64,000 nucleotides of DNA from Nemania diffusa (GCA_038501195.1 JBBPUQ010000007.1:3821501-3885500); one strand, 5' to 3'. Positions 24,301 through 34,990 are shown, numbered from the stretch's first letter. Program-made: numbers and translations. Notes: generated by a model not told the origin, from the sequence alone.

Positions 24301-27205
24301 AAGACTATCCCGACGAGCCAAATAGACTCAACAGTATAATTGTTTCAACCAGAGAAGCATTAGCTCAAGATATTCGCATGCCACCTCCGATGGTTATTGT
24401 GTTAGATGGCAAATCTACCTTCCAATGCAAGGTGGCTAAAGAGATACGTCGTAGTGTCCTTCCGTTAGCATCACAACAGTGCGACATCCTAGAGATGCAT
24501 CTATTGAACGACGCCGACCTTGCCCAAAAACTATGCGTTGTCCTTCTTGACGTGGAAGGCGGCAGCGTTTTGTTGAATATAGATGAATCAAAACTCAAGA
24601 CCATAAAGAGGATTACCTCCCTTCCTGACTCGATAATGTGGCTCACCCTTGGTGGAGGGCCCGCATCCCAGAATCCAAATGGCGAAATGGTGACTGGTCT
24701 TGCCAGAGTAGTTAGGCAGGAGAACCCAACCACCAGCTTTGTGACCATCGCCATAGAGAAACTTCGTAGTGCGTCGGCGGTGGCTCAAACGGCTTTGCGA
24801 ATTATCAATTCAACCCAAACAGCAAGGGCTAAGGATGCCATCAATAGGGATGCAGCGGATAACGCATTTTGGGAATCTGACGGCATCATCCACGTAAGCC
24901 GTCTTGTCGAAGCCGATTATATGAACGAGGCTATTTCACACACGACCACATTGCCTGCTGCACAACAGGAGGCTTTCTGCGCATCTAAACGCGCTTTGAA
25001 ACTCGTTGTTGGGTCACCGGGACTACTTGATACTCTTCAGTTCATTGACGTAGAATACGAGGAGCCTGTGCCTGAGGGGTATGTTGAGTTTAAAATCGAA
25101 GCAGCCGGATTGAACTTTCTTGATATAATGATCGCTCTTGGTCAGGTTATCGGCACTGATCTCGGGTTTGAAGGTGCCGGCGTGGTCACTCGGACAGGCC
25201 CAAATTCGAAATTCAGGGTGGGCGACAGGGTCTGCGGTATCGCAGCCGGCACTTTTAGTACCTACGTGAGGGCCGCTGAGGCAAACTTGGTGAGGATACC
25301 GGACAACGCCAACCTATCAAGTAGGGTTGCAGCTGGGCTGTCAATTGTGTTCGTTACTGCATACTGCGCTCTTTATGACATCGCAGATATTCAATTTGGA
25401 GAATCGGTACTGATTCATGCTGCTGCTGGTGGAGTTGGTCAGGCGTGTATCCAATTGGCCAAAATTCGTGGAGCAGAAATCTACGCTACCGTAGGTTCTC
25501 TTGAGAAACGTGATCTTCTGGTTAAGACCTATGGTATCCCAAGTGATCATATTTTCTCTAGTAGAGATCTTTTATTTACTAAGAGTATCACGCGAATGAC
25601 AAAGGGCCGTGGCGTTGATGTTGCTGTCAACTCCCTTTCTGGTGATGCGTTGAGGGCTACCTGGGACTGTATCGCACCGTTTGGGCGGTTCGTCGAAGTA
25701 GGGAAAGTTGACATTTACTCAGCAGCACGACTCAATATGGAGAAGTTCAAAAACAATGTTAGGTTCGAGTTTGTGGACATCAGCTACCTGGCGAAGAATA
25801 AAGGCCAGAAGTTCTCGGCCATATTAGATGATCTGATGAGGCTTGTCATCGCAGGCGACATTGGGCAGCTACATCCTACCCAAGCATTTGCTTTTGGTGA
25901 TATGCGTGAAGCATTTCGCTATATGCAAAGCGGGGCGCATTCAGGCAAGATTATCATGGAGCCGCATGCTGATGACGTTGTCCCAGTAGTCCCAAAAACG
26001 GATAACAGCTACATGTTTGACGAAGATGCCTCTTTCGTGATATCCGGGGGCCTCGGCGGACTTGGTCGATCTATTGCAAGATGGATGGCAAGCAAGGGCG
26101 CAAAATACCTAATACTATTGTCTCGATCAGGCAACGCCAAAAATTCATCTAAGGCACTCATTGAGGATCTAGAGTTGGCGGGTGTTACCGTAGCCACACC
26201 ACAATGTGATGTGTCCGATATTGAGTCATTAAGACGCGTGCTCCAAGACTGCACCTTGAAGGGTATGCCAGCTGTCAAGGGCTGTATCCAGGGATCCATG
26301 GTATTAAAGGTAAGCTACACGCCCCCAAAGCTGGTACAAGAAGCTGACTCGATTGAAAGGATGGGTTATTTGAGAATATGTTAGTGGATAACTACTGGGC
26401 TGCAATTAGACCCAAGGTTCAGGGCTCTTGGAATTTACACCATCTATTACCTGATAATATGGATTTCTTCATTCTTTTGTCATCAATCTCCACGATCCTC
26501 GGAAACCGAGGCCAGTCGAACTACAACATTGGCAATTCTTTCCAGGATGCCCTTGCAAGGCATCGCGTCCTCAACGGCTTGAAGGCAACGGCTCTCGACC
26601 TGGGTATGATTCTGTCTGTTGGGTATGTCGCTGAGACCGACTCAGATCTCGTCACTCACATCCGTGGCGTCGGCGTTGAGCCCATCCGTGAAGAAGAGTT
26701 TCACGCCGTCCTTAACGAGTTGTGCAACCCATCAATCCCGCTACAGACGGTCCTCGAGGCTCAAATCTCGCTGGGCTTACAGATACCTGAAACGCGAATG
26801 GTGGCCGGAGGTGAGGAGCCCGGTTGGATGCGTGATCCGCTATTCAAACACTTACACCGAATTCGTACCTTCGAAGGCGTTATAGATTCGAACGGTGACA
26901 GTGTCAACTACGGTCTTCTCTTAGCCGGGGCCGACAGCTTTGATACCACGGTCGGGATTGTCTACAGTGCTCTGGTTGAGAAGCTTGTGAGAGCTCTGAA
27001 TATTCCAGTGGGTGATATTAATCCCGAGAAGCCACTACACGCACTTGGTGTGGACTCCCTGGTTGCTGTCGAGCTGAGAAACTGGATTCTTAAACACCTT
27101 GATGCCGATGTGGCCGTATTTGACCTAATGGAGGTATCTACTCTCCAGGCCCTTGCAACGCTCATCGCATCAAGAAGCGGCTTTGTTACACAAGACGAGG
27201 ACTAG
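21383..27205 (+). CDS. Highly reducing type I PKS, 3' part (AT-DH-MT-ER-KR-ACP)
   Basis: The frame continues the acyltransferase (RIAYYRGKL) exactly where the 5' part stopped. The exons are 21383-26309 and 26360-27205, with a 50-bp intron (GTAAGC...AAAG). Counting residues with the insertion removed (2644 aa): the dehydratase has His in DHRVAGSLLYPAAG (about 1047) and Asp in HPTTLDG (about 1241). The C-methyltransferase has LEVGAGTGGATK (about 1525). The enoylreductase has LNFLDIMIALG and the nucleotide-binding IHAAAGGVGQ (about 2065). The ketoreductase has ISGGLGGLGRS (about 2275) and a catalytic Tyr in GQSNYNIGN (about 2413). The acyl carrier protein has its phosphopantetheine Ser in LGVDSLVAVEL (about 2591). 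There is no thioesterase or reductase, so release would need a partner enzyme. No other stop or frameshift is seen over 5.8 kb. The part has no start of its own and is probably not expressed as an enzyme. Confidence 0.93.
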
Positions 27206-28104
27206 AGCTGAGTAAATACTTGTAACAGTAGGACTATGAAACGAAAGTATTTCGAGGAAACGAAGGTTAGCTTAACTCAGTAGTGGCGGTGGAGCGTCCA
27301 GAACTTTGGACGGATGGATAGTTCCGGCCTTAAAAATCCCCTTGCGTAGTGTCAGACATTGGTGGGTGATCCGTAGTTGTATTGTTGGCTAATAACTTAT
27401 ATCTACGGTAATTTTCTAGCAGATTCTGTGTAGTGAGCGTATAAGCTATTTATAACTAGTTATGATATATAAATATTTAATAAATTGTCACAGAACAGAA
27501 CTGCAACGCTATACCACAACATAACTTATGCAGAATGCAAAAGTATAACGCTGTTAAGGTGAGAACCCTGACGGCTTGCAGCTACTTATAAGGACTCAGG
27601 GTTAAGACAGTGATAAAAATGAAGTTTAAAAATTAAATTTAATTATTTATTAAATATCTTGTTAATATTAAAAACTATATAACTTAACTTGTTATATATA
27701 AAAATAAAATTAATATGTTAACATTTATAGCTATAACTAATAAAAAAACTAAACTATTAAATTAAAAATTAAAAAAAAAATATAACTTTTAATTTAAAAT
27801 TAAAAATAAAAGTTTTGTCACTAAACTATGCTTTATATATAATAATACTTAACATTTAAAAATAATTAAGTAAATGTTACAGTTGCGTATAAGGGTCTCT
27901 CACTTACCTACTTACCTCACCTACCCCCCCCCCCCCCCCCCCACCTGACCCACATAGCCTAGCCTACCAACCTATATAGCCAAGGGTCCTAGCCGAGCCA
28001 GGAACCTTCCCACTTAATACATCATCTATTGCAACCCCTCTATTATTCTGTAATAGTAAAATATAAGCTTAGCAATAATAAAAGTTTAATATAATGTAAT
28101 TATA
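27206..28104. other. Intergenic, AT-rich relic and poly-C tract
   Basis: This is the PKS 3' flank. 27615-27880 is a RIP-like AT-rich patch without genes. 27924-27942 is a run of 19 C. The surroundings are rich in ACCTACC/CCTAGCC words, which recur near 29040-29200 and 34960-35010. Confidence 0.5.
27924..27942. repeat. Homopolymer C19 tract
   Basis: Nineteen consecutive C are present on the plus strand. The exact length may be uncertain in the assembly. A 24-G run lies 600 bp downstream. Confidence 0.8.
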
Positions 28105-28232
28105 TACCATAGGTAGGTTAAGTGGGTCCAGGTCAGTTAGGTGGACCTTTGTGGGTCTTTGTTAACCTTATTTAATTAGTATAAGTAAGGTTTGCAAGCT
28201 ATAAGCTTGCACCACTTGTTAATTTATGACAG
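28105..28232 (-). repeat. Dispersed repeat, RIP-mutated inverted copy
   Basis: The reverse complement aligns with 34872-34990. It shares TGTCA, GGTGCAAGCTTA, GCTTGCA, TATACT.ATTA.ATAA and GACCCAC. Most differences are G-to-A in this copy (for example CTGATTAGATAAAG versus CTAATTAAATAAGG). It is flanked by an AT-rich segment on the same side as in the other copy, so both are ends of one repeat family. Confidence 0.6.
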
Positions 28233-28844
28233 TTTTTTATTTTTTATATAATGTTAATAGTTTTATTAATAAATTATATATAAAATTGCTACTATTTATT
28301 TTAAAAAATTAATTTACTAGCGCTACAAAAAAGAAAATTTTATGTTATTAATTAGATTTTTTTATAATTTCTAGCGCTGGTGAATATATTTCCAAATTCT
28401 CCCCGATCTTCAAACTCTACTAGCGTATATTGTAGTTCGTATGTAAAACCCGTACAGTACAGGTGGCCCGTGAGGGGGGTGGTTATCTTATATAGTCATA
28501 ACTAAATCCAGAACAGAACCTGCCTGGGGGGGGGGGGGGGGGGGGGGGGCGAAATTTGTATTGTAAGCATCTAGTGAGACAGTCTTCCCTGCCCACGCGG
28601 AGTCTGTATTAGTAGTAACTCGGTTTGAGATAGCTCTATAGCTCTAGGAACTTTCCTATATTCCCTTTCCTTCTGAGCCCGCATCACGTTGCACTCCCTA
28701 TAAGTTACCTTTGCATATTTTGTCTCAATATTGAACCACAGCTGAAGGACCACTGGAGAGACGAGGGTCTCTATATTTCCTTGTCTTGACTCTATTTAAC
28801 ACTTTAAAGAATCTACAATATCGTAGACACATCAACTACACTAC
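28233..28844. other. AT-rich patch, repeat fragments and poly-G tract
   Basis: 28233-28370 is AT-rich, and short inverted words CTAGCGCTA (28317-28325) and CTAGCGCTG (28370-28378) border its last part. 28452-28495 repeats the GGCCCGTGAGGGGGGTGGTTATC motif of the transposon-end-like family. 28526-28549 is a G24 run. No gene is seen; the 60-codon minus frame at 28571-28753 is unsupported. Confidence 0.45.
28526..28549. repeat. Homopolymer G24 tract
   Basis: Twenty-four consecutive G are present. The plus strand could form a G-quadruplex in vitro. The length is likely unstable and could be mis-assembled. Confidence 0.8.
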
Positions 28845-29393
28845 CAGCGCTACCCACAGGTAAAGTAATACTTTGACTGACTGTTAATTAATTGACCCAA
28901 TCCAGTCCAAATAATCGGGTTTAAATTGATTGCAGGTAAAGTAATAATTCTTTACTTGACTTGTTACTTGTCAATTACTTCCACTTAATTTTCCTATTTT
29001 TTTTTCCCTATTTTTTGTTGTTTTTTTTAGTAAAAAAGAAGCCTTCTTTTCCTAGGTAGGCTGGGTGGCACCCTGTTTTTAACCCCACGTATTCAGCCAC
29101 TTACACAGCCACTTCACTAGCCACTTCACTAGCCACTTGCCTAGCCACTGACTTAGCCACTTACATCTACCTAGCCTACATTCTACACCCTACCAACCAC
29201 CCTACTTACTACCCCTTGCTTTCTACAATCTGTACGCTTTATGTACATTGCTTGAGTTACTTGATCAATTAACTTGATCAATCAAGTTAATAGATTTAGG
29301 CAAGTCAGTCAAACAAGCCTTTTTTTGCGATCAATCAAGATAAAACACGTCAAAAGCCGTTTATTTGACTGACTTTACCTGTGGGTAGCGCTG
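28845..29393. mobile_element. hAT-type MITE, 549 bp, with 8-bp target duplication
   Basis: The ends are perfect 22-bp inverted repeats beginning CAGCGCTACCCACAGG, followed by imperfect subterminal similarity (TGACTGAC, AGGTAAAGTAAT). They are flanked by the 8-bp direct repeat TACACTAC (28837-28844 and 29394-29401). Eight-base duplications and CAG-starting termini define the hAT superfamily. The inside has no coding potential, so it is a non-autonomous element needing a transposase from elsewhere. An internal minisatellite lies at 29094-29165. Unlike the LTR elements it is not saturated with RIP. Confidence 0.88.
29094..29165 (+). repeat. Six 12-bp tandem units inside the hAT MITE
   Basis: Exactly six head-to-tail units fit the consensus TAGCCACTTCAC (first two start CAG). 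Differences are confined mostly to the last four bases of each unit. Subterminal short repeats are common in hAT elements as transposase-binding sites, and this could be a derivative. Confidence 0.8.
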
Positions 29394-29401
29394 TACACTA
29401 C

Positions 29402-31770
29402 ACTTCGTACCGTTATTGGGGCGTATATCTCTAACTTACTCTTGCGTAACTGCCTCATTTAGATAAGATAGGAAGCATCAAGGTAGCCTTCTAGTGGGAG
29501 GTGTGTGTTTGTCTATAGTCACGAGAAATGCAGGTTGATTCGTATATAAATTGGATATTAAACATATTCCTTTTCACGATGGTGCAAGACAATCACGTCC
29601 TCCTATCTGGTATATGAGCGAGATTTACGCCCCTATCCCGAATATGACTGTTTCGCTCTAGTAGAAATCGTGCCATGTCAAGGATTTACTGCCATGTACA
29701 TTATAGTGTATAGGGAATGTGGCATGGCTCTATATGTCGTGTAAGGAGGCGTCCCTGACTTACTATGTCACCTAGTAAGCCATATATGCCCTCCAGCTGG
29801 GCATAACCGCATGAAGCGAAGAGCCCATTCTGTAAGATGGACCGGGCGTGGAGGAGGAGAGCTGCCTGATGGGTTACTCAAAACTCATTTTCAATAAAAG
29901 CTGAATGCCGCCAACCCGGGCCCAGTCTCAGACTCAAAAGTGTGAAACCCCAGCGTCGGCGATAGCCACATGTGAACAGTAAAATACTAGATTAGAGTCT
30001 TCGCGATTGTGATCACACATAACGCCATGATGCACCCCCTCAGCTCTCAGGTCTAGTGGTATCGGCGTTTAAAATGCGGGCGTCACTTATTTGGTATGGC
30101 GGGCTGACTGCCGGCAAAGACCGATAAATCACCCAGAATTGGAGCTCTCGCTGAAGATTCAAGAGGAAAATGCTTATTAATGGCATAAAGACAAAAATTC
30201 ACGTCGCACATGCAATCTATTTCGTCAGACAGGCATCTATTCTAATGTTGATAGTCGTAAATTCTATAGGCTATCTAATCTCCTAGCCAGAGTGGTACAA
30301 TGTAACTGTAAGCACGATGGGACACTGTCGCTGATGCTAGCTGCACGATCACGGATATGGCCTAGGCGGAAGGTTCCCGCGAACTAGACTCTCCAGCTCC
30401 CGTGCCGGGTAACTAAATCAGAACTCCCGGGCTTCCTCAATCCTACCTTGTCCCGCAGCTCAGCTCCGATACTACAGTAGATGTCCGGATGCAGCCCAGT
30501 TCGAGGTCTCAGCAGCATGTAGGCTTTGCCGAGGGGTGGGTATTATCAAGGGCCTTTCATTTTGAAGCCCAATAACTGGGGTCGGTCCACCGTACAGCGC
30601 ACACCCGGAGCTGACTATTGCCTTGTTCGGGACACGCGAGACAGGACAACATCCCCGAACTGCAGAAGCAAGCCACTATCTATCTACCTAAATAACATGC
30701 CATGAGATATCTCGGCATTGTAGCCCCATATTTTAGCGCACACCCCGGAATGCCTCCACCATATTACCGCAGCGCGTGGTTGGCGGTAAGCACTGCCACC
30801 AAATTAACCCAGCGGTCTAGTCTAGACAATTAAGTCAACCGCATGAGTAAAGATAATAAATAACACTCCCTATATGCAAGATCAATTTTCGCAGGATTAA
30901 CCGTTCAATGGCCTACAAATATAGTAAGCGTAGCAATATATAACTCTACATAGGTATCTAGTAGTTGCGGTGGAGAGACTGCCAAGGCGTGTCAAACCAC
31001 GCGATAGCCCAATAAGCGGCAGATTGGCGAGACTCTTCTAGCGCACTATAAGTGTGTAAGCTGGGAACCACTTCAGCTACCTATAATCCGGCTATCAGCA
31101 GTTACTGTCTCATCCACGTACAGATACGGAATACCCCAAACTTGAGCTCTGAGTTAGTGGATAGAGATCCATTAGATATGAGGGGGAGGATTGATATTCA
31201 GCTGGGTAAAGTATGACAAAAACTCTTGGCGGCGGTATCTAGCTACACCAGGTGCATACGAGTATAGAGTACAGGCCTAGAGTGAAATAATACATCGATC
31301 TCGATAGTAATATTTGAGTAACTATTAGTAGAGACACAGATACTACGTTATAATATCTTCCAATGAACTTCCTTGGTTTGCCGAGTTTCGTGTACTGGAC
31401 ATAATATCACAGCAGCCACGGAGCAAAATTGTATAGTGCATATATCTCAAGCGAATAGGATTCTTGTATGGAATCATATATGGCTATTAAGGTAAGCTGA
31501 ATTATACCCAAGCATCCCCATCATGTAAGGATGGCGTTAGCGATAATGTGCAAGTGGCTAGCTAAGGAGGAGAAGCCTGACTAGAAAGTCGAAGGTACTG
31601 CGTTGTCATGTCGTGTCTGTAGCTGTGACAGGGGAGAACCAGAGATCGGAAGATGTCTTCGGTTTTGCGCCTCAATTTGTTGTCCCAGTATAACGCGATC
31701 GCGGAGTGTGTATCAACGACTCGTCACAACAAGGGCTTAACCAGGTACCAGGGGGAGTGGTTTCCTACAC
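29402..31770. other. Gene-free interval between MITE and the 467-aa gene
   Basis: These 2.4 kb of ordinary composition contain no substantial open frame on either strand. No tRNA with both A and B boxes is seen. It may be degraded sequence or long regulatory DNA. Confidence 0.45.
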
Positions 31771-31778
31771 TATATAAG
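31771..31778 (+). promoter_or_regulatory. TATA box candidate for the 467-aa gene
   Basis: TATATAAG lies 114 bp upstream of the ATG, within an otherwise GC-balanced promoter. The spacing is compatible with a short 5' untranslated region. Confidence 0.5.
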
Positions 31779-31891
31779 GCAAATAAAAACCTCTATATTA
31801 TTTATGTTTCTGTTCGTTTAAATCAACTATCTACACTCTCATGATATTATCACGCTCTCGACCTTGATCTCCAACGGGAACATTTAATAGA

Positions 31892-33295
31892 ATGGCGGTG
31901 ATACCTAATGGGACACTAATGAATAACTCCCGGGTTATTCATGAAAAGCTTAATGAAGATCTCAATCGGCTACTTGATAATGTTGATGCGAACCTAGGAC
32001 TCCATGCTCTCGGGAGTTACTCGCCGGCATACGAGGCCATGTACAAGGAAACAATGAGAAACGGCCTTCAATCTCTGACAGGGACCATCTCCATTGCAAA
32101 TAACCAGGCATGGGACGATGCTATGGAGTACGCGAGAGAAGTTATTCTAGCGCCTAAGGACTCCTCTGAGAGAGCTTCGTCACGCTGGACGCGTTCTTGT
32201 TCTGAGCTACACAAAGAGCTTTTGAAGCGCTTTGGCCCTGGAACTATCGCGGCTGCCGAATCAGGGACGGCCTCCATAATCGCCAAACATTACAATGGCG
32301 ACAGACTGGCGATTCCCCACGTCAACAAGAAGGCAAGCTACCTACGCCATCGACATGAGGCCAAGGTTGGAGCCGGATTCTATCCACAATCAAGCCCCCT
32401 TGCCGCCACCTGCTACCAAACCGCAGCCCTTCCCTGCGCTCTAGCAATGTCATGGTTCCTCCCCACTGAACAAGCAGTGCAGGCCGCATACATCTCCCAT
32501 CTGTCAGTCTGCGACGACCTCGGTAGCTTCACCAAAGAAGACTACGACGTGAGGATGCGCATGGTGGCCATCGCAGCCGGCGTAGCATACAAGTACGGCG
32601 GGAGGGTCCTCAACATCTTCGTGGACGGGACCGCTAAGCAAGCCGTCGGCGGCGTGACAGAGGAGCTGCGCCCTATCGAGGCGGCGATGGCCTGGAGGGC
32701 CGTCGGCGGGTGCAGCACCATCTACAGCCAGTACAGCTTCGACGAGGAGTGCAGTCTCGACGTCGGCTTGGTCGCCCCGATCGTCATGATGGCCACGCAC
32801 GACCTGCTCGACTGGCGATGTGACGTGGCCGCCGGCAACCACGAGAATTCCATCTCAGCCGTGTACGGGTTCGGGATCGAGTCGCCATTCCACGCCTTCT
32901 TGGAGACCTTGCTGAAGGAGGCGCTCAACCATCCGAAATCTGGGATCTACGGTATTGCCGGTGTGGTGTACATGCATTTCATCGTTGGGCGGTATGGCGG
33001 GTGGGAGTATCGCGGCGAGCACAAGCCGGCCTGCGAGGAATGCGTGCGCCTCCTGCGTAGAGGAACTAAGGATGCCGGCCTTGAATGGGCGCCAAAGCCA
33101 CCCCCGAAGACCTACGCAGAGGGCAACGAGGTACGAGAAGGGGGGAGGCTGTGGGCAGACCACTTCATCGACCGATCACTGATACAAGAAACTCTCGGCT
33201 GGTTTCAGTATCTGATTTCGTCTGGAGAAATATGGCTCTTCGATGTGTTGGCTGAAGGCGCACATGCCGTGGATGCTGACGCAGACTGGGCGTAG
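31892..33295 (+). CDS. Intronless 467-aa protein of uncertain family, possibly terpene-synthase-like
   Basis: One uninterrupted frame runs from ATG 31892 to TAG. No signal peptide or membrane segment is seen; the sequence looks soluble and mostly helical. I do not recognise the family with certainty. Features that recall class I terpene synthases are an acidic motif HLSVCDDLGSF in the middle, a later HDLLDWRCD...GNHEN block where such enzymes carry a metal-binding triad, and a GRYGGWEY segment about 70 residues after it. None matches the textbook DDxxD or NSE motif, so this is a hypothesis. The central part (32500-33100) is clearly GC-richer than its surroundings, and the gene lacks introns while most neighbours have them. 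It lies 4.7 kb from the broken PKS and could be a secondary-metabolism enzyme. Confidence 0.65.
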   Translation: MAVIPNGTLMNNSRVIHEKLNEDLNRLLDNVDANLGLHALGSYSPAYEAMYKETMRNGLQSLTGTISIANNQAWDDAMEYAREVILAPKDSSERASSRWTRSCSELHKELLKRFGPGTIAAAESGTASIIAKHYNGDRLAIPHVNKKASYLRHRHEAKVGAGFYPQSSPLAATCYQTAALPCALAMSWFLPTEQAVQAAYISHLSVCDDLGSFTKEDYDVRMRMVAIAAGVAYKYGGRVLNIFVDGTAKQAVGGVTEELRPIEAAMAWRAVGGCSTIYSQYSFDEECSLDVGLVAPIVMMATHDLLDWRCDVAAGNHENSISAVYGFGIESPFHAFLETLLKEALNHPKSGIYGIAGVVYMHFIVGRYGGWEYRGEHKPACEECVRLLRRGTKDAGLEWAPKPPPKTYAEGNEVREGGRLWADHFIDRSLIQETLGWFQYLISSGEIWLFDVLAEGAHAVDADADWA

Positions 33296-33681
33296 TGAGG
33301 CCATTCTGCTGTGGAATTCATGGGGATGAAACTGCAGAAGCTAGTTAGACACCTAGAAGAGGGAAGTAATAAAAAGGTAAGTAAGTCCTAGATGTTTAAA
33401 TAAGCATCTGAATTCAAGTAAAAAAGAAAGTTTTGTAAAGGAAACCTGCGTTGTGTAAAGACTATTAGTTAAAACAGAAAATAAAAAGTTCTTGTCATAG
33501 TTTTCCCTGTTGCGTGCTATTGCCAGGTCTTTCTCTATCTCTTCTACAACATTATTATCACTTTGCAATCCTACAACCACCACAATCCTAAGGTGGTCAA
33601 TGCGTTACATGAGGTCCCCGAATCTTCTACTTCGCTAAGAAACAGAATTATCACTAGTCATCATTAATCCACCATATTAAA
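33296..33681. other. Intergenic
   Basis: A short AT-leaning interval lies between the 467-aa gene and the small two-exon gene. The 76-codon minus-strand frame at 33353-33583 has no supporting features. Confidence 0.4.
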
Positions 33682-34210
33682 ATGGGAACCGAAAGTTCAA
33701 TGACCGTAGAAAAGGTAAATATTATAAAGTTTCCCATTATTGCCTAGATTTCTCATAATATACTAGTCTGCCAGGGACCTCCTGGAAACCCGAGTACCCG
33801 CAAGGATTGCCGTCTTTCTCAGAAAGAAATCGCCTCTGTATTCCAGCACACATCAACAAGTTGTTTTCGATACATGTTCCTTCTTACAGGTACCCGAAAA
33901 GGAAAGTCGACTTGTCGCGATACAAAAGTGGCCACAATTAGACATATTGGTCTTTGAGATTTTCTACGACAACTACGATCCAAAAACTGCCCACTATAAG
34001 GTAGATCTCCCGGTAATTCTTGCGGACTATGGCAAGGCAAACTCCGTTGTAAAAAAGGTCAGCTCGGAGTTTCGTGAGACTATTAACAAGCATGTTGCAT
34101 CGCAACACAACCTCCATGGGTGGAATGCTAAGGCTCCATTCGTTGAGGATCATACAAGTCACAGTCCCCGGGTATACGAGAATCCTCGAGATACCACGCT
34201 ACTACCTTAA
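33682..34210 (+). CDS. Hypothetical small protein, two exons (158 aa)
   Basis: Exon 1 (33682-33714) encodes MGTESSMTVEK. A GTAAAT...CTAG intron (33715-33766) follows, and exon 2 (33767-34210) is one open frame of 147 codons, longer than expected by chance here. The protein is soluble and moderately basic with a central VFEIFYDNYDP segment and a Pro/His-rich C-terminus. No family is recognised. An ATG-led gene with an intron in this position is plausible, but the alternative that only exon 2 is a fragment of an older gene cannot be excluded. Confidence 0.5.
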
Positions 34211-34871
34211 GAGGCAACATTATCGTGGACTTCCTCGCTTTAGATAAAGATTCACGTTTGTTTATGTTTAGAAGACTATGGTGGCATCCCTAACCCGCAA
34301 TATCAGCTTCACATCAATCAGTCACTTACATTCGTATCAACTGCATAATTCATACTACACTGGATACCTGCTATAGGCAAGGTATGGGCTGCTTTACGGG
34401 GCCACGGTAGGTACACCAGACGGTTAGGTTCTATACCGCGTCTCGTACGCACGTTTAGCTATTACTACGCCGCCGGCCGAGTTCCGTACCGCGTTTTGCA
34501 ATAATAGTGCCGTAACGTTCAGGGCAGCTTTGCTTTTAATACAAGTTTTGTTCTTTTTACTTAAACGCTATATATTTAAATTTGTAACTTGTAAATGTTT
34601 ATAAAACCTTAATAACAACATGGTTTTTTGCTTAATTTAATAAATAATTAATAAACATCATTATAAATTTCTTAATAATGTATTAATGTTTTTTTAAAGC
34701 AATATTTAATATAATTTAATAATAAAAAATTTTATATAAATTTATATAAATTTTATTATAAATAGCAAATTTTTAATTATTAAATAAAAATAAGCTTTAA
34801 TAATATTACAGAACAAAAACATTAAAACAAAATTTATAACAAACTTAATTAATAAATTATTTATTTCATTA
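34211..34871. other. CG-containing repeat-like border and RIP-like AT patch
   Basis: 34380-34520 holds two similar CG-rich words (TATACCGCGTCTCGTACG and GTACCGCGTTTTGC). 34540-34870 is AT-rich with no genes. The patch leads directly into the dispersed repeat at 34872, so it is probably the body of that element. Confidence 0.45.
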
Positions 34872-34990
34872 TTGTCACAGACTAGTAAAGGGTGCAAGCT
34901 TACAGGCTTGCAGGACCGACCTAGACCTGCTATACTGATTAGATAAAGTTGACAAGGACCCACCTAACCTACCTATAGGTAGGTTTGGTG
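34872..34990 (+). repeat. Dispersed repeat, less mutated copy
   Basis: It is the partner of 28105-28232 in opposite orientation. It contains a short palindromic TGCAAGCTTACAGGCTTGCA and ends in CCTACCTATAGGTAGG. It keeps G where the other copy has A, so it was less affected by RIP. Confidence 0.6.

Noticed and set aside
29094..29165. CRISPR-like array
   Set aside because: The 12-bp units are contiguous with no spacers and lie inside a hAT MITE in a eukaryotic genome.
30040..30115. tRNA-like stretch containing TCTAGTGGTATCGG
   Set aside because: It has an A-box-like word but no B box (GGTTCGANTCC) and no cloverleaf I can fold.
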